This document shows positions 1 through 8,743 of a DNA stretch of 50,201 nucleotides, one piece after another. Within the stretch, counting starts at the first letter, position 1; every line of letters begins with the position of its first letter. The notes beneath the pieces were generated by a model. It saw only the letters and a program-made list of their open reading frames with translations. It was not told the origin of the DNA and did not search any database. This stretch comes from an uncultured Anaerolineae bacterium (GTDB lineage: Bacteria; Chloroflexota; Anaerolineae; Anaerolineales; Villigracilaceae): NCBI GenBank assembly GCA_903846015.1, contig CAIMZS010000499.1, positions 1 through 50,201 on the forward strand, read 5' to 3'. Made by a program: the position numbers and the translations under genes.

Positions 1-20
1 AACGACTGAAGTCGTTACTA
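1..20. repeat. Short palindromic repeat C, copy 1
   Basis: Arms AACGACT (1-7) and AGTCGTT (10-16) flank a 2-base centre, followed by ACTAC. The same palindrome in the other orientation lies at 12898-12919, so this is a dispersed intergenic repeat. Function unknown. Confidence 0.6.
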
Positions 21-100
21 CAAATCCTAATTCTTTTTCTGAAGAGCTATAGCACAGCCATGAGGCGAAAAAGTTTAATATTTTTTAAAATATCCTTGAA

Positions 101-195
101 TTTCCTTCGTGCTCTTCGTGTTCTTTGTGGTTAAAAGGTTTTTGCGATAGTCCCGGTTCCAGCACGAGGCGATAGTCCCGGTTCCAGCACGAGGC
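101..195. repeat. Dispersed repeat block: CTTCGTG-type element plus two tandem A elements
   Basis: At 101-145 there is a stretch of CTTCGTG/TTCTTTGTGG type ending in GGTTAAAAGGTTTTTGC. It is followed directly by two exact 25-base copies of element A (146-170 and 171-195), each beginning GATAGTCCCGGTTCC. A very similar join (TGGTTAAGGCTTTTTGC then element A) occurs at 49024-49065. The block sits just upstream of the FAD oxidoreductase gene. Confidence 0.7.
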
Positions 196-224
196 GACAA
201 TCTGTGTTTTATACAAGGGTTTGA

Positions 225-1781
225 ATGACTAAAGAAGTATCTCAAAAACCTGATCCGCACGACGCGATCATTATAGGGGCTGGAGTGGCTGGTCTGAGCG
301 CTGCACTGCACCTGGCAGAACGCGGTCTCAGACCGCTTGTATTAGAGTCAGACACGCGTTTCATTGGCGGACGATTGGCGGGCGGCGAAGAAATCGAGGT
401 GGGTGCCTGGAAATTCCGGCTGGAACACGGCGTGCACGGCATCTGGTCGCCTTACCGCAACTTGCAGGCCATGCTGGCGCGCCACAACTTGCGTCCAGTC
501 TTCGTTCCGGCCCAGGAAGAACTGTGGATTTACCGCGACGAAAACGGGGTGCGTTCCGCCGCTGTTGGAACAGCTATCCGGCACAGTATTTTCCCGGCCC
601 CGCTGCATTATTTACAACTGTTTCTGCGCCCGCGTTTCTTATTGACCATCGATGTGCGTGATTGGCTGAAATTGTTTCACACCTGGTCAGTGTTGGTCAT
701 GTCGCTGGGTGTCGATCCGTTTGGAGAGGATCAACCTCTGGATGGTCATATGCTGGGCGACTATATTGGAAAATGGTCGCCTGCCCTGCGCGCTTTTTTT
801 ACCGGGCTGGCGCGCAACGGTCTCTCCACCCATTCCGATCAGATTCCACTGGCGGGCTTCCTGGCCTTCCTGCGCTTCTATACCAGTCTCAGGCGCGATG
901 CCTGGTCCTTTTCTTACTTACCGGAAGACGGTGGCACAAGCATCACCGAACCACTGGCAGAACGGATTAAAGCACTTGGCGGAGAGATCCGGCTTGGAAA
1001 ACGGGTCGAAAAACTGGCTGCCATCCCCACGGAACCAACGCAGGACGAATCCAGCCAAAACAACGGTTGGATAGTACAATGCGGCGAAGAGCTTTTCACA
1101 GGCAAGCAGATCATCCTGGCGGTAGATTCAGCTTCAGCGGAAGCCTTGTTTACAAACAGTTTTGGCAAAAATGACCTGTATTTCCCGCGCAGCATGGCCA
1201 ATGCGATTGTACGCCTATGGTTTGATCGCTCGCCGCAAAACGGTCCCGAAAGCGGTATGTTTACCGGAAATTTTGTGATGCACAATTTTTTCTGGCTGGA
1301 GCGGATCTACGCGCCCTATCGCAAATGGCACAAGGCCACAGGCGGATCGGCTATCGAAGTGCATATTTACGGGCCAGATGAAACCCTGGCCCAGCCAGAC
1401 GCTTTACTGCTGGCGCGGGTAGTTTCAGATTTTTATCGCAGCTATCCCGAGATGCGGGGGCACCTCATTCAGCAGCATTTGCAACACAACGCTGCGGTGC
1501 ACACCCTGCCAAGCCTGGGCCCGAAGGACAGGCATCCCGGCGTTGAGACGTCCTGGCCCGGTTTTTTTTGCGCCGGGGATTGGGTGCGCGACCCACTGCC
1601 ATCCTTTTTTCTGGAACGCGCCTGCGGCACAGGTATCAAAGCTGCCAACCTGGTGTTACAATCGCGCGGTCTTGAAACCTGGCCCTTACTGGCCTATCTG
1701 CCACCTGAACCGTTGGCAGGCTGGATCGAAAAACGCATGCGGCGCGGGCGGGAGCAGGTCAGGAAAAAACGAAATAAATAA
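225..1781 (+). CDS. FAD-dependent oxidoreductase, phytoene-desaturase/amine-oxidase type
   Basis: A 518-residue flavoprotein. Near the N-terminus is a dinucleotide-binding motif (IIGAGVAGLSAALHLAERG) followed by an acidic residue in VLESD and a second FAD contact (GGRLAGG). The C-terminal FAD-binding segment reads FFCAGDWVRDPLPSFFLERA. This order is that of the flavin amine oxidase / phytoene desaturase / squalene-associated desaturase superfamily, which oxidises lipophilic or amine substrates. The substrate cannot be read from the sequence, and no carotenoid genes are nearby. The ATG at 225 has an AAGGG ribosome site. It lies 17 bases before the M20 peptidase gene, so the two are probably co-transcribed. 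Confidence 0.85.
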   Translation: MTKEVSQKPDPHDAIIIGAGVAGLSAALHLAERGLRPLVLESDTRFIGGRLAGGEEIEVGAWKFRLEHGVHGIWSPYRNLQAMLARHNLRPVFVPAQEELWIYRDENGVRSAAVGTAIRHSIFPAPLHYLQLFLRPRFLLTIDVRDWLKLFHTWSVLVMSLGVDPFGEDQPLDGHMLGDYIGKWSPALRAFFTGLARNGLSTHSDQIPLAGFLAFLRFYTSLRRDAWSFSYLPEDGGTSITEPLAERIKALGGEIRLGKRVEKLAAIPTEPTQDESSQNNGWIVQCGEELFTGKQIILAVDSASAEALFTNSFGKNDLYFPRSMANAIVRLWFDRSPQNGPESGMFTGNFVMHNFFWLERIYAPYRKWHKATGGSAIEVHIYGPDETLAQPDALLLARVVSDFYRSYPEMRGHLIQQHLQHNAAVHTLPSLGPKDRHPGVETSWPGFFCAGDWVRDPLPSFFLERACGTGIKAANLVLQSRGLETWPLLAYLPPEPLAGWIEKRMRRGREQVRKKRNK

Positions 1782-1798
1782 ATCATGGAGATGAAAAT

Positions 1799-2911
1799 AT
1801 GCTTGATTTTGAAAAACGCAAACCAGAAATGATCGCCTTACTCAAAAAGCTTGTCGAAATCGAGTCCCCAAGCAGTGACAAGGCGGCTGTCGACCGGGTT
1901 GGCGCGGCAGTAGCACAGGAATGCCGCCAAATTGGCGCCCAGGTGGAAATTGTGCCCAACAGCCTCACCGGTAATCACCTGGTAGCGCGCTGGGGTTCTG
2001 GCCCGGACGGCATTTTGTTGATGCACCACATGGATACCGTTTTCCCACTTGGCACGCTGGAACGCATGCCCTTTTACGAAAAAGATAAAAAGATTTTTGG
2101 TCCAGGGGTGCTGGATATGAAAGGCGGCATCGTGATTTCTTTGACAGCGGTGGCGGCACTGCTGGAAGCTGGCGCACTGATACGCCCCATCACGATCCTG
2201 GTGACATCCGACGAAGAGATCGGCAGCGGCACGTCGGAAGATTTGATCCGAAAACTGGCAAAAGAGGCCGCATTGGTGTTGGTGCTGGAATCAGGCCTGG
2301 TGGATGGCTCACTCAAAACTTGGCGCAAGGGTGTGGGAGAATTTCTGGTGAGGGTGAAGGGCCGCGCGGCGCATGCCGGCGGGGCGCATCAGGAAGGCCG
2401 TAATGCCATCGCAGAGATGGCGCACCAGGTACTGGCGATACAAAACATGACAGATTATGCCAGGGGCACGACCTTGAACGTTGGTGTAATCAGAGGCGGC
2501 ACCGTCAGCAATGTCGTTCCGGAGGAAGCCATCATCGATGTGGACTTCCGTGTATTGGTTCCGGAGGAGACCGGGCGAGTTATTAATGCAATGAATGCGC
2601 TCAGACCGGTCACACCCGATACGAGCGTGGAAGTAAGCGGAGGCTTAAACCGCCCCCCCATGCCGAATGATGACTTGATGAAGGCTACCTTTGAGAAAGC
2701 CAGCCAGATTGCCAGAGGAATTAACCTTGAAATAAAAGCAGGCGGTTCCGGCGGCGGATCGGACGGGAATTTCGTCGCTCCGTTGGGAATCGCCTTGCTG
2801 GATGGCATGGGCACATATGGTGAAGGCCTGCACTCAGACCGTGAGTATATCTTCAGCCGCAGCCTGCCTGAACGGGCGGCGTTGGTGGCCGAACTGATCA
2901 AACAGTGGTGA
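1799..2911 (+). CDS. M20 family metallopeptidase (glutamate carboxypeptidase/CPG2-like)
   Basis: A 370-residue zinc hydrolase. Metal-site motifs are visible in order: MHHMDTVFPLG (His and Asp ligands), GPGVLDMKGG (bridging Asp), SDEEIGS (catalytic Glu pair), LESG, and the C-terminal GGGSDGNF typical of carboxypeptidase G2-like enzymes. A dimerisation domain lies between (about residues 175-290). There is no signal peptide, so it is probably cytosolic. A GGAG site precedes the ATG by about 8 bases. The likely reaction is removal of a C-terminal acidic residue or hydrolysis of an N-acyl amino acid. The exact substrate is unknown. Confidence 0.88.
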   Translation: MLDFEKRKPEMIALLKKLVEIESPSSDKAAVDRVGAAVAQECRQIGAQVEIVPNSLTGNHLVARWGSGPDGILLMHHMDTVFPLGTLERMPFYEKDKKIFGPGVLDMKGGIVISLTAVAALLEAGALIRPITILVTSDEEIGSGTSEDLIRKLAKEAALVLVLESGLVDGSLKTWRKGVGEFLVRVKGRAAHAGGAHQEGRNAIAEMAHQVLAIQNMTDYARGTTLNVGVIRGGTVSNVVPEEAIIDVDFRVLVPEETGRVINAMNALRPVTPDTSVEVSGGLNRPPMPNDDLMKATFEKASQIARGINLEIKAGGSGGGSDGNFVAPLGIALLDGMGTYGEGLHSDREYIFSRSLPERAALVAELIKQW

Positions 2912-2916
2912 GAAGA

Positions 2917-2949
2917 GTTGATGACGGGATCAGTGATCCCGTCATCAAC
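2917..2949. terminator. Bidirectional terminator between convergent genes
   Basis: Perfect 16-base inverted repeat (arms 2917-2932 and 2934-2949, one-base centre) between the stop of the M20 peptidase (+) and the stop of the cytochrome gene (-). It has no long T-run, but position and perfect arms suggest a shared hairpin terminator. Confidence 0.75.
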
Positions 2950-2954
2950 TGGAG

Positions 2955-3596
2955 TTAACCCTGGCCGAGGGCGTTATGACATTTCTGGCAGATCGCCTGG
3001 GTATCTGTCGAATTTAGATACTTGATCTTTGTATCTCCATTCGTATTGTGACCATTATGACAACCCGCACAAGTGGCTGCGTTGGGATCGATTGCCTGCC
3101 ACCTGGGCAAAAATACATGAAAATGGTTGGTCATATCCTGCGTTTGTGAAATATTGGAATGGCACTTCAGGCAGTTCTCATCAGGGATGGGGACTTCCTG
3201 GACTGCAGGCTGCGGATAATGTCCACTGTAAAATGAAACCAGGTCCGTTGACCCAGCCAGTAACCCAAAGAAGCGCCCCACGACACCCTGACCGGTGTGG
3301 CAGTCAATGCAGCGCGAAACCCCCTTGAGTTCATGATAACTGGCAAGATCCACCGGCGCTGAAGCGATTGATTGGTTGAAAAAAGTCTGTTCGCCTTCAG
3401 TATGGCAGGATGCACAAAAACTGTTTTTATTTTCCATCTGGGTACCGGTAAACATGGCAGCCAGACCCAGCACAAACAGGAATGCAAGACCACCAATCAT
3501 CAGTTGACCGCGCCTCCCCAACGACTGCCAGGTTGGTAAAGAAATTCGAGCGCGTTTTTTAATGGCCCTGCGGGGACTGATTTTTCTTTTCTTCAT
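2955..3596 (-). CDS. Multihaem cytochrome c, NapC/NirT-like, five CXXCH motifs
   Basis: From the ATG at 3596 the protein has 213 residues. That start has an AGGAGAG ribosome site; the longer open frame upstream runs into the next gene. After a basic N-terminus there is one membrane segment (about residues 31-51). Five c-type haem sites follow: CASCH (61-65), CIDCH (96-100), CLKCH (142-146), CAGCH (176-180) and CQKCH (203-207). A single N-terminal anchor with four or five haems is the NapC/NirT/NrfH plan: quinol dehydrogenases passing electrons to outside reductases. No partner reductase gene is in the window, so the terminal acceptor is unknown. Confidence 0.85.
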   Translation of the reverse strand: MKKRKISPRRAIKKRARISLPTWQSLGRRGQLMIGGLAFLFVLGLAAMFTGTQMENKNSFCASCHTEGEQTFFNQSIASAPVDLASYHELKGVSRCIDCHTGQGVVGRFFGLLAGSTDLVSFYSGHYPQPAVQEVPIPDENCLKCHSNISQTQDMTNHFHVFLPRWQAIDPNAATCAGCHNGHNTNGDTKIKYLNSTDTQAICQKCHNALGQG

Positions 3597-3729
3597 AGAC
3601 TCTCCTTCTCTCTCCTTTGGATGCGTGCTAGTATACCCGAGGACCTTATCAAAATAAGGTGCCGACTCTCGGTGTGTTTTGATGATCAGGAGTACGCTCT
3701 CCGCAAGAGAAGAAAAGTTTTCGTGTGGA

Positions 3730-4548
3730 TTATTGAGCTGGAGGCCAGGGCACCTGGCTTGGGCCTGTATAACCATGTTTTTCAGAAAAGAATACCCGGG
3801 CATGCGATGGCTGGGTACAACCCGGCTCATCGATCACTTTTATCTGGGGGATATATGCGCCAATGGGAAGGAAAATAAGTTCGCCGCCCTGGCAGACCCA
3901 GGTCTCAACGACATAAAGGACACTCGATGCGCTTTCTTCATCTCCCGCGCGCCGCGCTTCGCTCTTCCAGGTGACGGTAACCTGGCTGCCTTCACGCAGC
4001 GCGACTACATCCCAGGGAATACGGTAGCCCTGATTGGATGGCGGCAGAACATATTTATCAGGATAGACCATCTCCACACTCTTCACATCGCCCTTGATAT
4101 CCATGAATTCCGCCTTGACCCAACAGGATTTATCATCCCCACGCGAACGGGTGAGCACCCATGCAGCAGGTTCGGTACGCCCGATAATATCCTGTGTCGC
4201 ACCCTTCACCAGCCCATAAAGGTAAAGATACATCGCGCCAGGGCCATAACGGCAACTCACTTTGTCAGGCAGAACCACACCGCGCAGGATGGCAAATTGT
4301 TGAGGCGGCTGTGTAGGCAAAGTAAGAGTAGGTGATGCGCTGGGAACCGGGGTGGGTGACTGTGTGGGGCTTGCAATAGGGGTAAAAGCAGCTGTCGAAG
4401 TGGCTGATGGCGCCGCTGTTGCCGTGGCGGAAGGCTGAGTCACAGAAACAGCCTGCGGTTGTTCAACAACCACCGTTGGAGGCGCTGAACAACCGCAAAG
4501 CAGAAAAACGAAAATCATCAAAGAGTAAAAGTATTTACGAACTAACAT
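3730..4548 (-). CDS. Putative lipoprotein with Pro/Thr/Ser-rich linker
   Basis: The start at 4548 (MLVRKYFY) gives 272 residues with a lipoprotein signal: hydrophobic FYSLMIFVFLLCGC, lipobox LCGC. A roughly 70-residue linker rich in Ser, Pro, Thr and Ala (PSATATAAPSATSTAAF) suggests a surface protein of Chloroflexota type. The rest is a Cys-containing globular domain (VSCRYGPGAMYLYLYGLVKG resembles a bacterial SH3-like segment). The upstream ATG at 4587 would add 13 residues and lies beside a degenerate element A. The function is not recognised. Confidence 0.65.
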   Translation of the reverse strand: MLVRKYFYSLMIFVFLLCGCSAPPTVVVEQPQAVSVTQPSATATAAPSATSTAAFTPIASPTQSPTPVPSASPTLTLPTQPPQQFAILRGVVLPDKVSCRYGPGAMYLYLYGLVKGATQDIIGRTEPAAWVLTRSRGDDKSCWVKAEFMDIKGDVKSVEMVYPDKYVLPPSNQGYRIPWDVVALREGSQVTVTWKSEARRAGDEESASSVLYVVETWVCQGGELIFLPIGAYIPQIKVIDEPGCTQPSHARVFFSEKHGYTGPSQVPWPPAQ

Positions 4549-4654
4549 AGTCCCGGTCTCTGAACAGGTGATGAGCGTAGTCTCCACGACGTGACAATCT
4601 CACTCTCGCCCTTGACCATCAAACGAAAATCAAAATTCAGCATCATCTGTGGCG

Positions 4655-5437
4655 TTATTTGGCCTTGTTCGGGTCTACCGCTGGCGGAAACCAGGCCGGC
4701 TTGAAAGCTGTCAACCAGGCGATCTCATCATTGCTGTAATCAGCCCCGCCAGGTACGCGATGCACAGTTCCATTGGCTAAGAGGAAGCGTTCAAAATCAT
4801 TTTTTGGCGCTGGCATGGCTGCTGCCGCGGGGGGGTGCGCAGAATACAATAATTGCAGATAAGTCTGCGATCCAAATTGCCTTGCCAGGATGCTTTCAGA
4901 GCGATGACCAAAATCATGCACCATCTCCTTGACGCTGCGTTCGTAGTTGAAACCCATCATCACAAACCGGCGGCAGCTTTGTTCAATACCGGGCCCGTTA
5001 CACCAGAAAGCTCCCTGCCCAACCATGCGGCTCTCGTAAAATCCAAAATACGGACCGCCAAACATCCAGACTTCATCGATATGCTGATCCTGCACTTGCT
5101 GCAAGATGTTGAAATCCTGAATAATACGCTGATAATCAGCTAGCATATAATTCCCGTGCGAATCGCGAAAAGCCTTTGAATCATCGGCACGGGCCAGTGA
5201 CCAGGTGGGATTATTGTATTGGCGACTATCCATCAGAACAGGGTATTTTGTTACCACCTGTTTGCTGACCACCTGGTAAACCAGGGTATCTCCACTGGCT
5301 TTACGCATGGCATTAATGTATTGCTGGGTAAGAACATCACTTCCCGCCCAGGCAGATGGAACAGCCGTTGGCCTGAAATCGATCACCAATACTTTCGGGG
5401 CCATCAACAACTTAAGAGCACGTCTAAAGTCTGGCAT
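4655..5437 (-). CDS. Conserved hypothetical protein
   Basis: Start chosen at 5437 (MPDFRRALKLL), because GGAGG lies five bases upstream inside the longer frame. This gives 260 residues. The product has no clear signal peptide or membrane segment. It contains aromatic and acidic stretches (DEVWMFGGPYFGFYESRM, HDFGHRSESILARQFG) that could be catalytic. The HDFGHRSE segment is His-rich and may bind metal, but this is only inference. I do not recognise the family. It lies between the lipoprotein and the large secreted protein, all on the minus strand. Confidence 0.6.
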   Translation of the reverse strand: MPDFRRALKLLMAPKVLVIDFRPTAVPSAWAGSDVLTQQYINAMRKASGDTLVYQVVSKQVVTKYPVLMDSRQYNNPTWSLARADDSKAFRDSHGNYMLADYQRIIQDFNILQQVQDQHIDEVWMFGGPYFGFYESRMVGQGAFWCNGPGIEQSCRRFVMMGFNYERSVKEMVHDFGHRSESILARQFGSQTYLQLLYSAHPPAAAAMPAPKNDFERFLLANGTVHRVPGGADYSNDEIAWLTAFKPAWFPPAVDPNKAK

Positions 5438-5556
5438 AGAAACCTCCATTGCATATGGTTAAAAAGAACTTGTTTATTCTATTTTAGCACGCCTGGCAAG
5501 TCCCATCACACAAGGTTGATTGCCACGAAATGCCAACTCACAAGGGATTTATCACA

Positions 5557-5592
5557 AACATAACCCGGCCCAAAATTGGGCTGGGTTATGTT
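5557..5592 (-). terminator. Intrinsic terminator of the secreted protein gene
   Basis: Inverted repeat with 17-base arms (5557-5573 and 5576-5592) with one mismatch, GC-rich in the middle, immediately beyond the stop at 5620 on the minus strand and followed by a T-rich stretch. Confidence 0.75.
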
Positions 5593-5619
5593 TTGGTCAG
5601 GCATGTTGATCTTCGGCAC

Positions 5620-7947
5620 TCAAGGCTGGTAACTCACATTCACAGCGATAGAATCGAGCGAGAAGGTGCGGGCCGTGGAACTGGCCATGTCAATGATACG
5701 CACTCGAAAATTAGTATTTGAGAAATCGCCCTGGGCCCAGGTCCGGCCCCAAGTGTCGGTAGCGGTGCCCAATGTGTAGATTATATTGGCAGTAGTTAAA
5801 GTACTGGTGGTTTTGGCAGTTGTCCAGGTGACGCCTCCATCCCATGAGATCTGCGCACAAATCTTGGGAGCGCTGGACGCACTGCTCACCTTGGCCTTCA
5901 CTTGTACGAGGATACCTTTGATAGATGCTGTAACCGGTAGTTTAAAATTATAATTATAGAAGAGGTGCTTATCTTTGCCATTACCTGTGCAGGTAGTACC
6001 AGTACCCGTGCCGCTGCTCGGGTCAACGGCGAAGACACCATCGGCCAAATAAGCACTGGTTGGCCTGGTTTGATAACCATTGTTGTCACCTGCGCTGGTG
6101 GTTACCGGCGCATTGGCTGATGGAGCCAGGTAGCCCGAGCTGGTAACAGGCGCGGGGGTGCGGGTTGGCGTTGGTGGAAGCGCTGTATTAACAGCGGTAG
6201 GGAGCGGCCCAGGCGTGGCAGTGGCGGCAGGAGCAGCACAGTTGGCCAATTTAAAGGAACCAATGCGAGTTCGCCACGATGAGTTGCTGGTCGTCTGCAA
6301 ATACTCGCTCGTAAACCAGAAGGTGCAGTCATCCGAAGGATCCACTGAGAGCATATTGTAATCGCCCCAGCGCGCGGCAGTATGGGTTTGAGCACCTGTC
6401 CCGGCCATCAAAGTACCTTCGCCCTGGGTCATACTGTTGAGTGGGTCTGCAGCCAGCCGGCCCGTATACCGAATGGCTGGATACATGCTCGAACTGGAGG
6501 CCGAGTAACCAATGGCCATGTCACCATTGCTGTTCATGGCGACACTGCCCATCCAGCGGTTGGTGGCATTGGGCGAGAAAGTGCTTTGTTGCTTGATCAT
6601 CCAACCCGCCCCACCAGTATTGCGCAATTCTTCCCAGCGAATGCCAGCCACATCGCCGCCAGTGGCATCAACGGTGTGGTTCATGACAATGGTTTGATAC
6701 CCACCGAAATTTCGGTATTGGGCACGGTACATGGCGCGGTCAGCGATCGCATCCAGTTTGGCAGTGGTGCCCTGTTGAGGAATACAAGTTTGGGCGCCAT
6801 TACACATATTGGAATCAAAGGCTGCTGTTGCGAGCGTAACATTGCGCGTGAAAGTCGAATTGGCAACATTTGCCCAGTCAACGTGGAAGTTCCAAATTTG
6901 GACCTGATCCTGTGGAAAGCCACCGGCGTCATCATCCGGTTCCACAAAATAGTTTGGCGTTCCGGCTGCCGGGGCGGGCCCATCCAGATCGGAAGGCAGC
7001 ATGCCGCCCATATTCGGATCGGTAGAGTAAAGGTTAAACTTAACCATACGGGCCGGAAGACCCAACAGCATCTGGCTTCTTTCGAATACGGCCACGCCCT
7101 GCCCAGCCCAGTCGGAAGCATTCGAAAATTCGTGCACCGTCATGTAGTAACCATCCGGCCAAACCCCGAAGTGGGGGTAGTCATTCATATTAGTCATGCT
7201 CCACAGGAAATCATAGCGATACCATGCCTGGGTTGGGTCGCCAGTTTGAGAAACGGCGATACACTGGTGATAACCTGATAAGCCACCAGGCACGGCAAAC
7301 TGGCTAACCATCCAACGATCGGCGAGTTGATCGTAAAGCACGATCGGATCGCCATCATTTCTCGTCTGGCAAACGCCACCGAAACCACTCCAAAGTGTAT
7401 TTCCGGCAGCCGGACCGTAAAGCAGTGCGCCAGTTTTACTGTATATCGCAAAACTGAGGTTGACCCACTGCATATAATGATTGGGGCCCACATCGCCATT
7501 GGTATCCGGAGGCAGCACGCTGCTCAAGTTAGGGACTCCATCAAAGTTGACAAGGGTAGCCGGGGCATTCGGAGCAATAGCTGAAGTCTGCCGCGCGCCA
7601 TCCAATTGGGCCGGCACATTTGGGTCCAGTGTCGTCCCGCGCCCCATCATTGTAAAAACCTTATTCATATCGGCATCTTCCGCTTCTTTTTCAGCTTCCA
7701 ACGGAAGGATGGAACTCAGCGGCAAGGAGACATCATGCTTGAGCTCATTAACAATTTCTTTGTTATTGCTTTTATCAGCGCTACCGATGGCATTCACTGA
7801 AGCCCCTGAAACCCCACCCGACGCCAACGGCGCAAAACGGGAGCTCTGGACAGCCTGGGTATTGGCCTGGGATCTGCTGAAAAGCACCCCTGCCACAACA
7901 ATGACGGCTAGCAGTAATACAGTAATGGCTATTCGCGTTCGCTTCAT
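5620..7947 (-). CDS. Large secreted protein with C-terminal beta-sandwich-like domain
   Basis: A 775-residue exported protein. The N-terminus is a signal peptide or anchor (MKRTRIAITVLLLAVIVVAGVLF). The central part (about residues 130-580) has repeats of aromatic/Asp motifs such as PPDTNGDVGPNHYMQWVN and GDPIVLYDQLADRWMVSQF, which suggest a beta-propeller-like extracellular domain. A Pro/Thr linker (about residues 585-605) follows. The last 160 residues (SGYLAPSANAPV to the C-terminus, including ISWDGGVTWTTAKTTSTL) look like a jelly-roll or carbohydrate-binding-like sandwich. No catalytic motif is identified. A TTCTCC complement just upstream of the ATG is a ribosome site. It is probably a surface or secreted enzyme or adhesin. 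Confidence 0.75.
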   Translation of the reverse strand: MKRTRIAITVLLLAVIVVAGVLFSRSQANTQAVQSSRFAPLASGGVSGASVNAIGSADKSNNKEIVNELKHDVSLPLSSILPLEAEKEAEDADMNKVFTMMGRGTTLDPNVPAQLDGARQTSAIAPNAPATLVNFDGVPNLSSVLPPDTNGDVGPNHYMQWVNLSFAIYSKTGALLYGPAAGNTLWSGFGGVCQTRNDGDPIVLYDQLADRWMVSQFAVPGGLSGYHQCIAVSQTGDPTQAWYRYDFLWSMTNMNDYPHFGVWPDGYYMTVHEFSNASDWAGQGVAVFERSQMLLGLPARMVKFNLYSTDPNMGGMLPSDLDGPAPAAGTPNYFVEPDDDAGGFPQDQVQIWNFHVDWANVANSTFTRNVTLATAAFDSNMCNGAQTCIPQQGTTAKLDAIADRAMYRAQYRNFGGYQTIVMNHTVDATGGDVAGIRWEELRNTGGAGWMIKQQSTFSPNATNRWMGSVAMNSNGDMAIGYSASSSSMYPAIRYTGRLAADPLNSMTQGEGTLMAGTGAQTHTAARWGDYNMLSVDPSDDCTFWFTSEYLQTTSNSSWRTRIGSFKLANCAAPAATATPGPLPTAVNTALPPTPTRTPAPVTSSGYLAPSANAPVTTSAGDNNGYQTRPTSAYLADGVFAVDPSSGTGTGTTCTGNGKDKHLFYNYNFKLPVTASIKGILVQVKAKVSSASSAPKICAQISWDGGVTWTTAKTTSTLTTANIIYTLGTATDTWGRTWAQGDFSNTNFRVRIIDMASSTARTFSLDSIAVNVSYQP

Positions 7948-8122
7948 TGCTTTCTCCTTTGTCTATCTGAAGGCCTTAGACGGATACTACCCTGGCATGG
8001 GTTTATGCATTACAACCCTCGCGGTCTGACCTATAATGGATAATTCTGCGAACGGCGTTATATCGGATTGAATAGAGTTGGGGACATCAATGGTCCAAAT
8101 TTCTCCATGTGATTCCTGTCAC

Positions 8123-8197
8123 GAGTTAGTCCCAGTTCGTGTGGGGCGAATTAGTCCCAGTTCGTGTGGGGCGAATTAGTCCCAGCTCGTGTGGTAT
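8123..8197. repeat. Three tandem 25-base A-like hairpin units
   Basis: Units begin at 8123, 8148 and 8173 with an exact 25-base period; the third diverges at its end. Each carries TTAGTCCCAG followed by TTCGTGTGGGG or CTCGTGTGG. The CCCA and TGGG arms can pair around a seven-base loop. This is a variant of element A with its own complementary stem. Confidence 0.75.
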
Positions 8198-8384
8198 GCG
8201 GGGAGCGCTCTCTCTGCGATGTGTCACTCTGCACGAGATGATAAAAAAATACTGCTCAAACATATTTCGTTTGGGCAATAAGATGTGCTCCCAGATCATA
8301 GATCTAAATGGTAGCACAATACCATGTGATAATCAATAATAAATCACCTAAACCAGGGATCAATTAAAGATCAGGCTTGTGCCA

Positions 8385-8413
8385 TGGTACCCGGTTCTGC
8401 ACGGGCACAGTAC
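8385..8413. repeat. Element A, type 4 (CCCG/CGGG stem)
   Basis: Contains GGTACCCGGTTCTGCACGGG, which on the minus strand forms a CCCG...CGGG stem around TGCAGAAC. Near-identical copies lie at 26489-26515 and 41367-41387. Confidence 0.7.
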
Positions 8414-8619
8414 CATTTTGCGCGCTAAGTTTGCGGGTTATTCTCGTTTTCCACTTCGCATATTTGCAGAAAGCTTCCAAATTCACAGTCCTATCATCAA
8501 AAATTGAATTGATACTGACTTCCTGATTGACTTGTCTATCCCTTTCTGCTAAACTATAAGTTGTCAGACAATTAATGCGACTGCTAGATCGGTCAACCAG
8601 GACATGCCCATGCCCCGTG

Positions 8620-8668
8620 CTTGCTCTTGTTCTAATCTGCGTAATCGTCGAAATCTGCGGTTCAGACA
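8620..8668. repeat. Element B
   Basis: Carries the B pattern: TTGCTC, TCTAATCTGCGTAATC, GTCGAAATCTGCG, GTTCAGACAC. Internal AATCTGCG repeats recur in many B copies across the window. Confidence 0.75.
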
Positions 8669-8707
8669 CGGGGCTTAGAACAAGAATAAGTGTCTGAATC
8701 GTCTCGT

Positions 8708-8731
8708 GGCCGTGCTAGAACCGGCACTACC
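8708..8731. repeat. Element A, type 2 (GCCG/CGGC stem)
   Basis: 24-base copy starting GGCCGTGCTAGAACCGGCAC. It lies in the open frame upstream of the 8-oxoguanine deaminase start and would encode a false N-terminal extension. Confidence 0.75.
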
Positions 8732-8743
8732 GCAAAGGAACCA

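Larger units (their letters stand above)
7948..8743. other. Long intergenic region with repeats only
   Basis: About 800 bases without a convincing gene. It holds three tandem 25-base A-like units (8123-8197), a type-4 A element (8385-8413), a B element (8620-8668) and another A element (8708-8731). Open frames here translate the repeats and show no protein family. Confidence 0.65.

Noticed and set aside
3679..4335. 218-codon plus-strand open frame
   Set aside because: Antisense to the lipoprotein gene, which has a lipobox and a typical Pro/Thr linker.
6382..7278. 298-codon plus-strand open frame
   Set aside because: Antisense to the 775-residue secreted protein, whose frame continues well beyond it on both sides.
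8123..8197. CRISPR-like array
   Set aside because: Tandem units have no spacers between them and no cas genes are near.
8364..8669. 101-codon minus-strand open frame
   Set aside because: It translates elements A and B and intergenic DNA; similar peptides arise from other repeat copies.
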